A stretch of DNA of 64,000 nt from Rhizobium herbae (GCF_019511375.1 NZ_JAEUAO010000002.1:1167730-1231729); one strand, 5' to 3'. Shown: positions 1 to 8,618, counted from the first letter of the stretch. The notes: generated by a model not told the origin, from the letters alone. Numbers and translations: made by a program.

Positions 1-1190
1 GTCGGCACGGTGTTTGCCTGGAAGTCGGTCTTCGCGACTAGGCCATCCTTTTGGCTGCGCCGGGCGATGCGCAATGTCGCATAGGCGGCGTAGAGCGCGA
101 AATAGAGCGCAAGCACCACGAAAAGCGCAGGGGGGCCGAACCGGTCCATCACGGGGCCGACCATCAACGGGCCTGAAATCGTGCCGATGCCATAGGTGAT
201 CATCATGCCCGAGGAGACCTCGACATATTCGTTGGGCCGGGCAAGATCGTTGGCATGGGCGACATTGAGCGCATAGATCGGAAACACCACCGAGCCGACG
301 AGGGCGGCGATCACGTAGAGCACCATCGGGCTTGCGTCGACGAAAGCGACCATGGCGAGGCAGGACACGACCCCGACGATACCGCAGGCGACCATGACGA
401 TGCGGCGGTCCATTCTGTCGGACGCCCGGCCGATCGGGATCTGCGAGATCGCGCTGCCGGTGAGAAGGGCTGCCAGCAAGGTCGCGCCTTCGGCGGTCGA
501 AAGCCCGATTTTCTGGGTGAAGACGCCGCCGAGATTGAGCCAGGCACCGGCCATGGCACCGGCGAGGAAGGCGCCGACGACCGCGACCGGCGAGCGACGG
601 AAAAGGCCCGGCACGTCGAAATTGGCCTGTGCCGGCGGCGCCGGCATGGCGGACGAGGATAGCGCCGTCGGCAAAAGTGCCAGCGAAAACAGGACGCCGC
701 AGAGGATGAAGAGCGAGGAATTCGTTGGGTCGCCCAACGGCACGAGATACTGCCCGCCGATGGTTCCGACCATGGTGGTGATCAGATAAACGGAAAACAG
801 CATGCCGCGGTTTTCATTGGTCACCCGTTCGTTCAGCCAGCTCTCGATGACCAGATAGCTTCCCGCAATGGCAAAGCCGGAGATGGCGCGAAAGAAGATC
901 CAGGCGCGCCAGTCGACCACCAGGCCGCACATCAGGATGGCGATGCTGAGCAGGGTGATTAGCGCGGCAAAGACCCGGACATGACCGACGCGCGCCACGA
1001 ACTTCGGGGTGACGATGCAGGAGAGGGTGAAGCCGAGCGTATAGCCGGTGGCGATCAGCGAGATGATCAGCGTCGACCAACCCTCGATTACCGAGCGCAC
1101 CGGCAGGACGTAGCTCGCCAAACCAAAGCCGATCATCATCAGCAGCGTCGAAAGGATCAGGCTGAACACGGATCTGAGGCTGGCCAGCAT
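1..1190 (-). CDS. MFS transporter, 3' end beyond window
   Basis: Reading the minus strand from the ATG at 1190 gives an uninterrupted frame of about 396 codons that leaves the window at base 1, so the C-terminus is missing. The product is a polytopic inner-membrane protein beginning MLASLRSVFSLILSTLLMMI, with alternating hydrophobic stretches typical of 12-helix major facilitator proteins and an MFS-like cytoplasmic loop rich in Arg/Asp (GRASDRMDRRIVM) after the seventh helix. That loop resembles motif A of the second half of the fold. Family membership suggests proton-coupled export or uptake of a small solute; the substrate cannot be told from sequence. The size fits the compact (about 400-aa) YcaD/sugar-efflux-like branch. 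No neighbour in the window indicates a role. Confidence 0.8.
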   Translation of the reverse strand, partial: MLASLRSVFSLILSTLLMMIGFGLASYVLPVRSVIEGWSTLIISLIATGYTLGFTLSCIVTPKFVARVGHVRVFAALITLLSIAILMCGLVVDWRAWIFFRAISGFAIAGSYLVIESWLNERVTNENRGMLFSVYLITTMVGTIGGQYLVPLGDPTNSSLFILCGVLFSLALLPTALSSSAMPAPPAQANFDVPGLFRRSPVAVVGAFLAGAMAGAWLNLGGVFTQKIGLSTAEGATLLAALLTGSAISQIPIGRASDRMDRRIVMVACGIVGVVSCLAMVAFVDASPMVLYVIAALVGSVVFPIYALNVAHANDLARPNEYVEVSSGMMITYGIGTISGPLMVGPVMDRFGPPALFVVLALYFALYAAYATLRIARRSQKDGLVAKTDFQANTVP

Positions 1191-1416
1191 GGACGCTCCC
1201 GGGGCGCATTCGCCGGCTGCTTGATCTTTGTCAAGCGGTCAGGCAGGCGCTGAAAACAGGTTGGAGCGGATTGCGTGGTCAGGCGTTTGGCATTGCACCG
1301 CGGGCCGCCCCTGGATTCGAAGGACGAGTGTGGCTCTAACCAATTTCTCCTGCCCTGTCGATTGCGACAGGGCGTGGCGCAGAACAGGCGATGGGGACTT
1401 ATGCGTGGTGACCGAC

Positions 1417-1563
1417 TTATTTCGGCAGGAACGCGCTGTTGGCGAGCCGGTCTACGTGCCTTGCCCGTGCATCCAAGCTCAGGCGGCTATATTCGCGCGA
1501 GGCGCGCACGGCAGTGCCGATGTCTGCGACGGTGTCGATCAGGGCGCGGATGGAAGCGGACAT
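1417..1563 (-). CDS. small protein of unknown function (48 aa)
   Basis: A 48-residue frame starts with MSASIRALIDTVADIG and ends in ...LANSAFLPK. An upstream in-frame start at 1620 would add 19 unconvincing residues, so the ATG at 1563 is preferred, although its ribosome-binding site is weak. The peptide looks like one amphipathic helix followed by a basic, Arg-rich stretch, reminiscent of the short helical small proteins common in rhizobia (for example the DUF1127 type), but no family signature is clear. It lies 53 bp downstream of another small ORF on the same strand, so the two may be co-transcribed. Confidence 0.4.
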   Translation of the reverse strand: MSASIRALIDTVADIGTAVRASREYSRLSLDARARHVDRLANSAFLPK

Positions 1564-1616
1564 GGACGGGCTTTCGAAATCTTGGCAGCTAAACCGCGCG
1601 CAAGCGCGGCAGTAAA

Positions 1617-1793
1617 TCAACGCTGGATGAATTCGGAAAAGATCTGCGCCGGGCGCGTGCTGCGGCCGTAGCCTGCGGCAGTCATCTGTTCGTTCGCAGC
1701 CGAGCCGAAGCTGGCGAGCGGCGTACGAAGCGCCGAGCCGGCGTGGCGGAGCGTCTCAAAGCCGCTGTGCAGAGGACGAAAACGGGCGGTCAT
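1617..1793 (-). CDS. small protein of unknown function (58 aa)
   Basis: The frame starts at the ATG at 1793 (MTARFRPLHSGFETLRHAG...) and ends at 1617. It is preceded by a good Shine-Dalgarno run, GGAATAAGGAAC, about seven bases upstream, which is the main reason to believe it is translated. There is no signal peptide or membrane segment; the protein is basic and low in hydrophobic residues. I do not recognise a family. It is first in a possible two-gene unit with the 48-aa ORF that follows it. Confidence 0.4.
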   Translation of the reverse strand: MTARFRPLHSGFETLRHAGSALRTPLASFGSAANEQMTAAGYGRSTRPAQIFSEFIQR

Positions 1794-1945
1794 GGTTCAG
1801 TTCCTTATTCCAGTCCTCCCGTGATTGTATATTGCGATGCAGCATCGATTCCGCAATGCATTATTTCGCGTTGCTGATATGCGCCGACCGCATGGCTCAA
1901 TTCATTGTTTGTTCACAAATCAGGCAGACTGCCGTTCAGACACCC

Positions 1946-2845
1946 TTAACCGCGAATCCGCGCGCGAAACGCCAGCAGGTCCTGCCAGGCCAACCGCTTG
2001 CTCGCCGGGGCTGACATCAGGTCCTGCGGATGGAGCGTCGCAAGCGCCGGAATGGTCAGTCCGCCGGCCGGCCCGCCGACTGAAATGTCGCGCCATTCGC
2101 CGCGCATGTGGTGGATCGTGTCGCTGCCGCCGAAGAAGAAGCGGCCGGCGAAATTACCAAGAATGAGCAGATGCCGGGGCTCCGCCAGCAGGATCTGGCG
2201 CACGATAAACGGCCGGCAGATGTCGGTTTCGCGCGGCGAGGGCACGCGATTCCCCGGCGGTCGCCAGGGAATGACGTTGGTGACGAGCACCGCCCTCCGG
2301 TCCAGCCCGATCGCTGCCAGCATGCGGTCCAGCATCTGTCCCTGCTTTCCGGAAAAGGGAACGCCTTCCCGATCATCGTCGCCGTTCGGCATCGGGCCGA
2401 TCACCATGATGCCGGACGACGGGTCGCCGTCGGCAAATACCATGTTGCGGGCGCTGTTTTTGAGATTGCAGCCGGAAAAGGCCTCCATGGCGCTCTTCAG
2501 TTCGGCAAGCGAGCGGGCCGCTTCGGCCGCGAAACGGGCTTCGGCGATAGCCTGCTCGTCCGGTATTGCCATGTGCGGCGCGCCGGCCGGTGGCGCGGTG
2601 ACGCGATTGCCGGATGAACCGGGAGTGTCCCGATTTGTCACCGGGCGTGGCGTGTCATTCTGTCCGGAGGTTTGCAATTTTTGCACGGCTTGCGAGCCGG
2701 CGTTGCCACGCGCCACCCTTGCCTGCGCGAACTCCGCGAAACGATCGACCGGATCCTGTTCCAGCAGCCATTCGACGCCCGCTTCCGCATGGAAATGCAG
2801 AAGGGCGGCAAGTTCGGCCGGGCTCATCCTGTCTGTGGAGATCAT
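1946..2845 (-). CDS. uracil-DNA glycosylase superfamily protein (family 4-like, divergent)
   Basis: The 299-aa product carries the family-4 uracil-DNA glycosylase fold pattern: a glycine-rich substrate loop followed by GVPFSGKQGQMLDRMLAAIG, the block VLVTNVIPWRPPGNR, and a C-terminal TLHPQDLM segment in place of the usual HPSPLL. Such enzymes remove uracil from DNA to start base-excision repair. Two features are unusual. The canonical GEAPGxxED motif reads IGPMPNGDDD, so the expected catalytic Glu context is altered. Only two cysteines are present (in SGCNLK and DICRPF) instead of the four that bind a 4Fe-4S cluster in classic family-4 enzymes. The first 90 residues are an extra, Ala-rich region. 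The start ATG follows GAAGGTAGAGC. It lies 64 bp downstream of the Hsp70 gene on the same strand. Confidence 0.8.
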   Translation of the reverse strand: MISTDRMSPAELAALLHFHAEAGVEWLLEQDPVDRFAEFAQARVARGNAGSQAVQKLQTSGQNDTPRPVTNRDTPGSSGNRVTAPPAGAPHMAIPDEQAIAEARFAAEAARSLAELKSAMEAFSGCNLKNSARNMVFADGDPSSGIMVIGPMPNGDDDREGVPFSGKQGQMLDRMLAAIGLDRRAVLVTNVIPWRPPGNRVPSPRETDICRPFIVRQILLAEPRHLLILGNFAGRFFFGGSDTIHHMRGEWRDISVGGPAGGLTIPALATLHPQDLMSAPASKRLAWQDLLAFRARIRG

Positions 2846-2909
2846 GCTCTACCTTCTATAGAAGTGCCGATCGCCGGGAAAGCGGAAAAGTCCCGCATCC
2901 TCTGCCAAT

Positions 2910-4208
2910 TCAGGCGGCCATGGCCGTCCAGCGCTCGATATCGTCGCGCTCGCCGATCAGCGCCAGTCCGTGGGCGATCGACAGTAGTTCCCCGCCGCTT
3001 TCGATGCGGTCGCCGGCGAATCGGTTCTCGAAGAGCCGGCGGATGGCGGGCACGAAGGACGTGCCACCGGTCAGGAACACCTTGTCGATACTGCCGGCGG
3101 GCGTGTTCGTCGTAGCCAGCACCTCGTCCAGCGCCTCCTCGATCCGGGTGAGATCGGGCGCGATCCAGCTTTCGAAATCGCTGCGGCGCACGGTTTGCCG
3201 GCTCTTTTCGCCGAGCGGGGCGAAGTAGAACTCGGTTTCCTCATCGCGCGACAGCCGCATCTTGGTGGCCGAAACCGCCTGGTACAGCGGATAGCCCTCG
3301 TCGTGCTCGACGAGATCGATGAAGGTTTCGAGCTTTTCCGGCTCGACCGCCGAGCGCACCAGCTGCTTCAGGTCGGCAAAATCCTTCAGCGTCTTGAAGA
3401 TCGACAGCTGGTTCCAGCGGCCGAAATTGGCATAGTAGCTCGAGGGCACGTCGAGCAGCTTGTCGAAGCTCTTGAACTGGCTGCCTTTGCCGATCAGCGG
3501 CGAAACGACATTGTCGATGATGCGGAAATCGAAATGATCGCCGGCAACGCCAACGCCGGAATGGCCGACCGGAACGGCTGTCAGCGCGCCCGCATGGCTT
3601 TCGAAGCGGATGATCGAATAGTCCGTCGTGCCGCCGCCGAAATCGGCGACCAGCACCGTCGCATCCTTCTTCAGGTTCCGGGCAAAATAGAAGGCCGCCG
3701 CCACCGGTTCATAGACATAGTGAACCTCCGGAAAATCGAACGACGACAGAGCCCGGGCGTAACGTTCGAGCGCCAGCGAGTCATCCGGGTTGCTGCCGGC
3801 AAAGCGGACCGGCCGGCCGACGACGATTCGGCGGTACTCCTGCTTCCAGCCATCGCCGGCATAGTCGGCGATCCGCGAAAGGAAGGAGCGCATCAGATCC
3901 TCGAAGCCATGGCGCCGGGCAAAGATCAGCGTGCCCTGGAAGAGCGGGCTTGCAGCAAAGGTCTTGATCGACTGCAGGAAGCGCACTTCGCCCGGATTGT
4001 CGATGAACTGCTGGATCGCCGCCTGTCCAGCCTCGATCTTCACCGCCGCAGCACCCAGCTGCGCGTGCTTCATGAAGGACAGGGCCGTGCGCATGGAATC
4101 ATTGGTTCCGGCCGTGCTGGCAAAACTCAGCGATCGCGTCGTGTCGCCATGCGAGGCGGCGAGCACCGAATTTGTCGTGCCGAAATCGAAGCCGAGGGCC
4201 TTGGCCAT
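2910..4208 (-). CDS. Hsp70 family protein, YegD-type
   Basis: The product (432 aa) begins MAKALGFDFGTTNSVLA, the phosphate-1 loop of the actin/Hsp70 ATPase fold, and has a second phosphate loop VLVADFGGGTTDYSIIRF and the adenosine motif VFLTGGTSFVPAIRRLF. It lacks the substrate-binding domain and C-terminal lid of DnaK, which matches the short YegD group of Hsp70-like ATPases whose client is unknown. A longer frame opens at 4265, but the ATG at 4208 has a GGAG box (CACGGAGACACTC) at proper spacing and starts exactly at the conserved N-terminus. It is cytoplasmic. The uracil-DNA glycosylase homologue follows in the same direction. Confidence 0.88.
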   Translation of the reverse strand: MAKALGFDFGTTNSVLAASHGDTTRSLSFASTAGTNDSMRTALSFMKHAQLGAAAVKIEAGQAAIQQFIDNPGEVRFLQSIKTFAASPLFQGTLIFARRHGFEDLMRSFLSRIADYAGDGWKQEYRRIVVGRPVRFAGSNPDDSLALERYARALSSFDFPEVHYVYEPVAAAFYFARNLKKDATVLVADFGGGTTDYSIIRFESHAGALTAVPVGHSGVGVAGDHFDFRIIDNVVSPLIGKGSQFKSFDKLLDVPSSYYANFGRWNQLSIFKTLKDFADLKQLVRSAVEPEKLETFIDLVEHDEGYPLYQAVSATKMRLSRDEETEFYFAPLGEKSRQTVRRSDFESWIAPDLTRIEEALDEVLATTNTPAGSIDKVFLTGGTSFVPAIRRLFENRFAGDRIESGGELLSIAHGLALIGERDDIERWTAMAA

Positions 4209-4435
4209 GAGTGTCTCCGTGATCGTTCCCGCCGGCAGGGCGGCGAACTTTCTGGCAGCCAGCACGCGTCAGGCCCGAATGCCCTGGTCGGCAGCCGGGA
4301 TGGCTTGATGGCGCAGGGCTGGTCTATTTGGAGGGCGCCTCTTCGCATGGGCTGTAGTCCAAAGCAAGGCGGGCGTGACGAAAACCCTCGCGGAGCTGCA
4401 TCAGGTATTGCTCAAAGCCGCAATGGCAGCAGCCT

Positions 4436-4491
<56 letters not shown>

Positions 4492-4669
4492 ACTTATACG
4501 GCGCTTGAGCCATACGGATGAAGGGACGTGGCCAGGTGAACTCCTCACGAGCAAGTTCAAATCGCAATCATTGTCGTCAGCGACACATCGTCGCCTCATG
4601 CGCAGGCCAAAGGATATCTGCAGCGAGGAAGAAATACCGTTTTCGGCCGGACGGCAAGCAGTGCCATTC

Positions 4670-4698
4670 TTGACGTTTACGTGCACGTAAAATATTCC
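4670..4698 (+). promoter_or_regulatory. promoter with embedded palindromic operator TTTACG-N4-CGTAAA
   Basis: A -35-like TTGACG (4670-4675) and a -10-like TATTCC (4693-4698) are separated by exactly 17 bp, and the spacer contains the perfect 16-bp palindrome TTTACGTGCACGTAAA (4676-4691). An operator placed within the -35/-10 spacer is the geometry used by MerR-family regulators. The palindrome resembles, from memory, sites described for LiuR-type regulators of acyl-CoA and branched-chain amino-acid catabolism in proteobacteria, whose regulons include ETF-QO; that assignment is inference. The same architecture recurs at 19760-19788. The ETF-QO start codon is about 140 bp downstream. Confidence 0.6.
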
Positions 4699-4845
4699 TA
4701 GCGCTGCTGCATGACCTCCTGCGCAAATGCGCGCGACCGCTGTCGCAGACCGGCTCGACAAGTCGGGCCGTATTTGCCATGACGGAAGGCACAATTGGGA
4801 ACAAAACCGGGCAAGAATTCCGGGTACAGGACTGGAGACTTTCTG

Positions 4846-6507
4846 ATGACCGAGCAAGAGCTGCCCGAACGCGAGAGCATGGAATTCGACGTAGTGATCG
4901 TCGGAGCGGGGCCTGCAGGTCTTGCAGCGGCTATCCGGCTGAAGCAGGTCAATCCGGAACTGTCCGTCGTCGTCCTGGAAAAGGGCTCGGAAGTCGGCGC
5001 GCATATTCTCTCGGGCGCGGTCGTCGATCCGATCGGCATCGACCGGCTGTTGCCGGGCTGGCGCGAGGAGGAGGGGCATCCCTTCAAGACCGAGGTCAAG
5101 GACGACCAGTTCCTGCTGCTCGGCCCTGCCGGCTCCATCCGCCTGCCGAACTTTCTGATGCCGCCATTGATGAACAACCACGGCAACTACATTGTCTCGC
5201 TCGGCCTCGTCTGTCGGTGGCTCGCCGAAAAGGCGGAAGCGCTCGGCGTCGAGATCTATCCGGGTTTTGCCGCCACCGAAGTGCTCTACAATGATCAGGG
5301 CGCGGTGATTGGCGTTGCCACCGGCGACATGGGTATCGCGAAGAACGGCGAGCCCGGCCCGAACTTTGCCCGCGGCATGGAGCTTCTCGGCAAGTACACG
5401 CTGATCGGCGAGGGCGTGCGCGGCTCGCTCGCCAAAGAGCTGATCGCCAAATACGATCTTTCCAGGAACCGCGAGCCGCAGAAATTTGGCATTGGTATCA
5501 AGGAGCTCTGGCAGGTCAAGCCGGAAAACCACAAACAGGGCCTGGTGCAGCATTCCTTCGGCTGGCCGCTCGGGATGAAGACCGGCGGCGGTTCGTTCCT
5601 CTACCATCTGGAAGACAATCTCGTCGCCGTCGGCTTCGTCGTCCACCTCAACTACAAGAATCCCTATCTCTACCCCTTCGAGGAATTCCAGCGCTTCAAG
5701 ACGCACCCCGCGATCCGCGGCACGTTTGCGGGCGGCAAGCGGCTGTCCTACGGCGCGCGTGCGATCACGGAGGGCGGCTACCAGTCGGTGCCGAAGCTTT
5801 CCTTCCCGGGCGGCGCGCTGATCGGCTGTTCGGCCGGTTTCGTCAACGTGCCGCGCATCAAGGGCAGCCACAATGCGGTGCTGTCCGGCATTCTTGCGGC
5901 CGAAAAGCTCGCGACAGCAATTGCGAGCGGCCGGGCCAATGACGAGATCATCGAGATCGAGAACGGCTGGCGCGACAGCGCCATCGGCCAGGACCTGAAG
6001 AAGGTGCGCAACGTCAAGCCGCTGTGGTCGAAGTTCGGCACGGCGGTCGGCGTCGCGCTCGGCGGTCTCGACATGTGGACGAACACGTTGTTCGGCTTCT
6101 CCTTCTTCGGCACACTGAAGCACGGCAAGACCGACGCCCAATCGCTGGAGCCGGCCGCGCAGCACAAGCCGATCGCCTATCCGAAGCCGGACGGCGTCTT
6201 GACCTTCGACCGTCTCTCCTCGGTGTTCCTGTCGAACACCAACCACGAGGAAGACCAGCCGGTCCACCTCAAGGTGAAGGACATGGACCTGCAGAAGCGC
6301 TCCGAGCACGACATCTATGCCGGCCCGTCGACGCGCTACTGTCCGGCCGGCGTCTATGAATGGGTGGAGAAGGACGGAGAGGACGTCTTCGTCATCAACG
6401 CCCAGAACTGCGTGCACTGCAAGACCTGCGATATCAAGGACCCCAACCAGAACATCAACTGGGTGCCGCCGCAAGGCGGCGAAGGGCCGGTCTATCCGAA
6501 CATGTGA
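4846..6507 (+). CDS. electron transfer flavoprotein-ubiquinone oxidoreductase
   Basis: This 553-aa inner-membrane-associated flavoprotein passes electrons from electron-transfer flavoprotein (reduced by acyl-CoA and related dehydrogenases) to ubiquinone. The N-terminus has the FAD dinucleotide fold VVIVGAGPAGLAAAIRL (about residues 16-32). The C-terminus has the ferredoxin-like 4Fe-4S segment with cysteines in RYCPAG and in NCVHCKTCDIKDP, ending GPVYPNM as in other members. The length is normal for the family. The frame opens at 4795, but the ATG at 4846 sits behind TGGAGA and gives the conserved start. A large antisense frame over this gene is a coding shadow. Regulation probably acts through the palindromic promoter at 4670-4698. 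Confidence 0.95.
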   Translation: MTEQELPERESMEFDVVIVGAGPAGLAAAIRLKQVNPELSVVVLEKGSEVGAHILSGAVVDPIGIDRLLPGWREEEGHPFKTEVKDDQFLLLGPAGSIRLPNFLMPPLMNNHGNYIVSLGLVCRWLAEKAEALGVEIYPGFAATEVLYNDQGAVIGVATGDMGIAKNGEPGPNFARGMELLGKYTLIGEGVRGSLAKELIAKYDLSRNREPQKFGIGIKELWQVKPENHKQGLVQHSFGWPLGMKTGGGSFLYHLEDNLVAVGFVVHLNYKNPYLYPFEEFQRFKTHPAIRGTFAGGKRLSYGARAITEGGYQSVPKLSFPGGALIGCSAGFVNVPRIKGSHNAVLSGILAAEKLATAIASGRANDEIIEIENGWRDSAIGQDLKKVRNVKPLWSKFGTAVGVALGGLDMWTNTLFGFSFFGTLKHGKTDAQSLEPAAQHKPIAYPKPDGVLTFDRLSSVFLSNTNHEEDQPVHLKVKDMDLQKRSEHDIYAGPSTRYCPAGVYEWVEKDGEDVFVINAQNCVHCKTCDIKDPNQNINWVPPQGGEGPVYPNM

Positions 6508-6547
6508 CCGTCGCACGCCCGAGCTCTGCGTCCAATCTTTGCAGATT

Positions 6548-6564
6548 TTAACCATGCATTAACC
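6548..6564. promoter_or_regulatory. CtrA-like binding site TTAA-N7-TTAACC
   Basis: The sequence TTAACCATGCATTAACC matches the alphaproteobacterial CtrA consensus TTAA-N7-TTAAC, with a further CCTTAACG a few bases downstream. It lies 50 bp upstream of the L,D-transpeptidase start codon, a plausible place for a cell-cycle regulator of envelope genes to act. The match is by eye only, and such short motifs occur by chance. Confidence 0.45.
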
Positions 6565-6613
6565 ATGTTTTCCTTAACGTCGGGCGCGCCAACCTGATCT
6601 TAAGGACCGTTCG

Positions 6614-7231
6614 ATGTCGCTCACCCGCCGCGGCCTGCTTTTGAGCTTATCTGGTCTTCTGGCTGGCTGCGCCGCCAGTGGCCCGAACCATGCCGCCAAC
6701 TACGCAGCCCGGCCAGGCGAGCAGTTTCCCTTGCCAGCCATGCCACTGGAAAGAATCAAGCCTGAACTGCGGCGCCGGGAGGTGGCTTACGAAACCCCAT
6801 ATGAGGCCGGCACCATCGTCATTGATACGCCGGCGCGCCGGCTCTACTACGTTCTCGGTGGCGGTCGGGCGATGCGCTACGGTATCGGCGTCGGGCGTGA
6901 GGGCTATGCGCTCGCTGGTTCGGCCTATATCGGCCGTAAGGCGGAATGGCCGAGCTGGACGCCGACGGCAAACATGATCCGCCGCGAACCGGAACGGAAC
7001 CTGCGATATGCTGGCGGCGTGCCGGGCGGGCTGCACAATCCGCTTGGTGCGCGTGCCGTCTATCTCTACCGCAACGGCCACGACACCATGTTCCGCATCC
7101 ACGGCACCAATCAGCCGCAAACCATCGGTCACGCTGTGTCGAGCGGCTGCATCCGCATGCTCAATCATGATGTTATCGATCTCTATGAACGCGCCGAGGT
7201 CGGCGGTCGTGTGATCGTGCTGCAGGCCTGA
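6614..7231 (+). CDS. L,D-transpeptidase (YkuD domain) lipoprotein
   Basis: The 205-aa product has a lipoprotein signal with a twin-Arg-like N-terminus (MSLTRRGLLLSLSGLLAGC, lipidated Cys about residue 19), so it should be anchored in the periplasm. The YkuD catalytic domain occupies roughly residues 65-205, with IHGTN and the active-site motif SSGCIRM (nucleophile about Cys179). Enzymes of this family form 3-3 peptidoglycan cross-links or attach proteins to the wall, a major activity in polar-growing Rhizobiales. The size is typical of the single-domain rhizobial paralogues. A CtrA-like site lies just upstream. Which acyl acceptor it uses cannot be told from sequence. Confidence 0.92.
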   Translation: MSLTRRGLLLSLSGLLAGCAASGPNHAANYAARPGEQFPLPAMPLERIKPELRRREVAYETPYEAGTIVIDTPARRLYYVLGGGRAMRYGIGVGREGYALAGSAYIGRKAEWPSWTPTANMIRREPERNLRYAGGVPGGLHNPLGARAVYLYRNGHDTMFRIHGTNQPQTIGHAVSSGCIRMLNHDVIDLYERAEVGGRVIVLQA

Positions 7232-7505
7232 TCGGCGCCAAAATTTGCTCGTTTCAAACCGTGACCGGTGCCGATCGGCGCCCGTACGCCATTGTTTTTG
7301 CATCCCCCCGCGATAATCTGATTGGAATGGCGCAGTTGGAGCAGGGGCAGGCGCAAGGTGAGCGGCATTCCCCTGTATAGCTGCAAAAGTTGATAGTGGA
7401 GGCAGGAGGGACGTGATCCCGCCTGTCCGGATCATGAAGCCGGCTGCGGCGGTGCTGCCGGATCTCGTGGGCGTCACATACACCGCCTATAAAGAGGGAA
7501 CCGAC

Positions 7506-8507
7506 ATGAAACATCTTCTTGCAACGACCAGTCTCGCCATCGGCCTGCTGGCGCTCGGCAACGCGGCTTTTGCCGCCGAATGCGGCGACGTGACGATCGC
7601 CAGCATGAACTGGCAGAGCGCCGAAGTATTGGCGAACCTCGACAAGTTCATTTTGAGCGAGGGCTACGGCTGTAACGCGGACATCATCGTCGGTGATACG
7701 GTGCCGACGATCACCTCGATGATCGAAAAGGGCGAGCCGGACGTCGCGCCGGAAGGTTGGATCGACCTGCTCCCCGACGTCGTCAAGCGCGGTTTTGACG
7801 AAGGAAAGCTGGTTGGCGCCGCGATGTCGTTGTCCGACGGCGGCGTGCAGGGCTGGTGGATTCCGAAATACATCGCCGACGCCCACCCCGACATCAAGAC
7901 GATTGATGACGTATTGAAGCATCCCGAACTCTTCCCGGACCCGGAAGACAAGAGCAAGGGCGCGATACACAACGGTCCGCAGGGCTGGGGCGGCACGGTC
8001 GTCACCTCGCAGCTCTACAAGGCCTATGGCGCCGAAGCGGCCAACTTCACCCTGGTCGACACGGGTTCTGCCGCCGGCCTTGATGGTTCGATCGCCAAGG
8101 CCTACGAAGGCAAGGAAGGCTGGGTCGGCTACTACTGGGCGCCGACGGCCCTTCTCGGTAAATATAAGATGGTCAAACTCGATCACGGCGTTCCGGCGGA
8201 CCCGGCCGAATGGAAACGTTGCAACACCGTTGCTGAATGCCCGGATCCGAAGAAGAACGACTGGCCGAAGGACAGGGTTCAGACCCTGGTTACCAAGGCC
8301 TTTGCTGAGCGTGCCGGCGAGGATGTCACGGCCTATCTCAACAAGCGCTCCTGGACGAATGATACGGTCAACGGCCTGATGGCCTGGATGACCGAGAACC
8401 AGGCAAGCGGTGAAGACGGCGCCAAGCATTTCCTCGAGGAAAACGAAGCGCTGTGGACCCCATGGGTCTCGAAGGAAGCTGCCGAGAAGATCAAGGCTGC
8501 ACTCTGA
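7506..8507 (+). CDS. glycine betaine/choline-type ABC transporter substrate-binding protein
   Basis: A 333-aa periplasmic binding protein with a signal peptide (MKHLLATTSLAIGLLALG, cleavage after AFA) followed by an OpuAC-type domain. Typical features are an aromatic-rich ligand-cage pattern (SMNWQSAE, APEGWIDL, GWVGYYWAPTALLGKY) and the long DGGVQGWWIPKY stretch. The family binds quaternary amines such as glycine betaine, choline or proline betaine for osmoprotection or catabolism. The frame opens at 7413, but the ATG at 7506 follows AAAGAGGGAA and starts the signal peptide directly. A terminator-like hairpin separates it from the permease gene, a common arrangement that keeps the binding protein in excess. 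Confidence 0.88.
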   Translation: MKHLLATTSLAIGLLALGNAAFAAECGDVTIASMNWQSAEVLANLDKFILSEGYGCNADIIVGDTVPTITSMIEKGEPDVAPEGWIDLLPDVVKRGFDEGKLVGAAMSLSDGGVQGWWIPKYIADAHPDIKTIDDVLKHPELFPDPEDKSKGAIHNGPQGWGGTVVTSQLYKAYGAEAANFTLVDTGSAAGLDGSIAKAYEGKEGWVGYYWAPTALLGKYKMVKLDHGVPADPAEWKRCNTVAECPDPKKNDWPKDRVQTLVTKAFAERAGEDVTAYLNKRSWTNDTVNGLMAWMTENQASGEDGAKHFLEENEALWTPWVSKEAAEKIKAAL

Positions 8508-8519
8508 TCCGATGATGAA

Positions 8520-8560
8520 GGTCCGGCGCGCCTTTGTGGTGCGCCGGACCTTCTGTTTTT
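8520..8560 (+). terminator. intra-operon terminator/attenuator hairpin
   Basis: A perfect 10-bp stem GGTCCGGCGC / GCGCCGGACC with an 11-nt loop is followed by TTCTGTTTTT. It lies between the binding-protein and permease genes. It probably ends part of the transcripts, giving more binding protein than permease. Confidence 0.75.
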
Positions 8561-8618
8561 GCGGTGTCCGGCCTCAGGAAAGGGCCGGCGTCGTTGCATA
8601 ACGAAAAAGGGGACCGGC

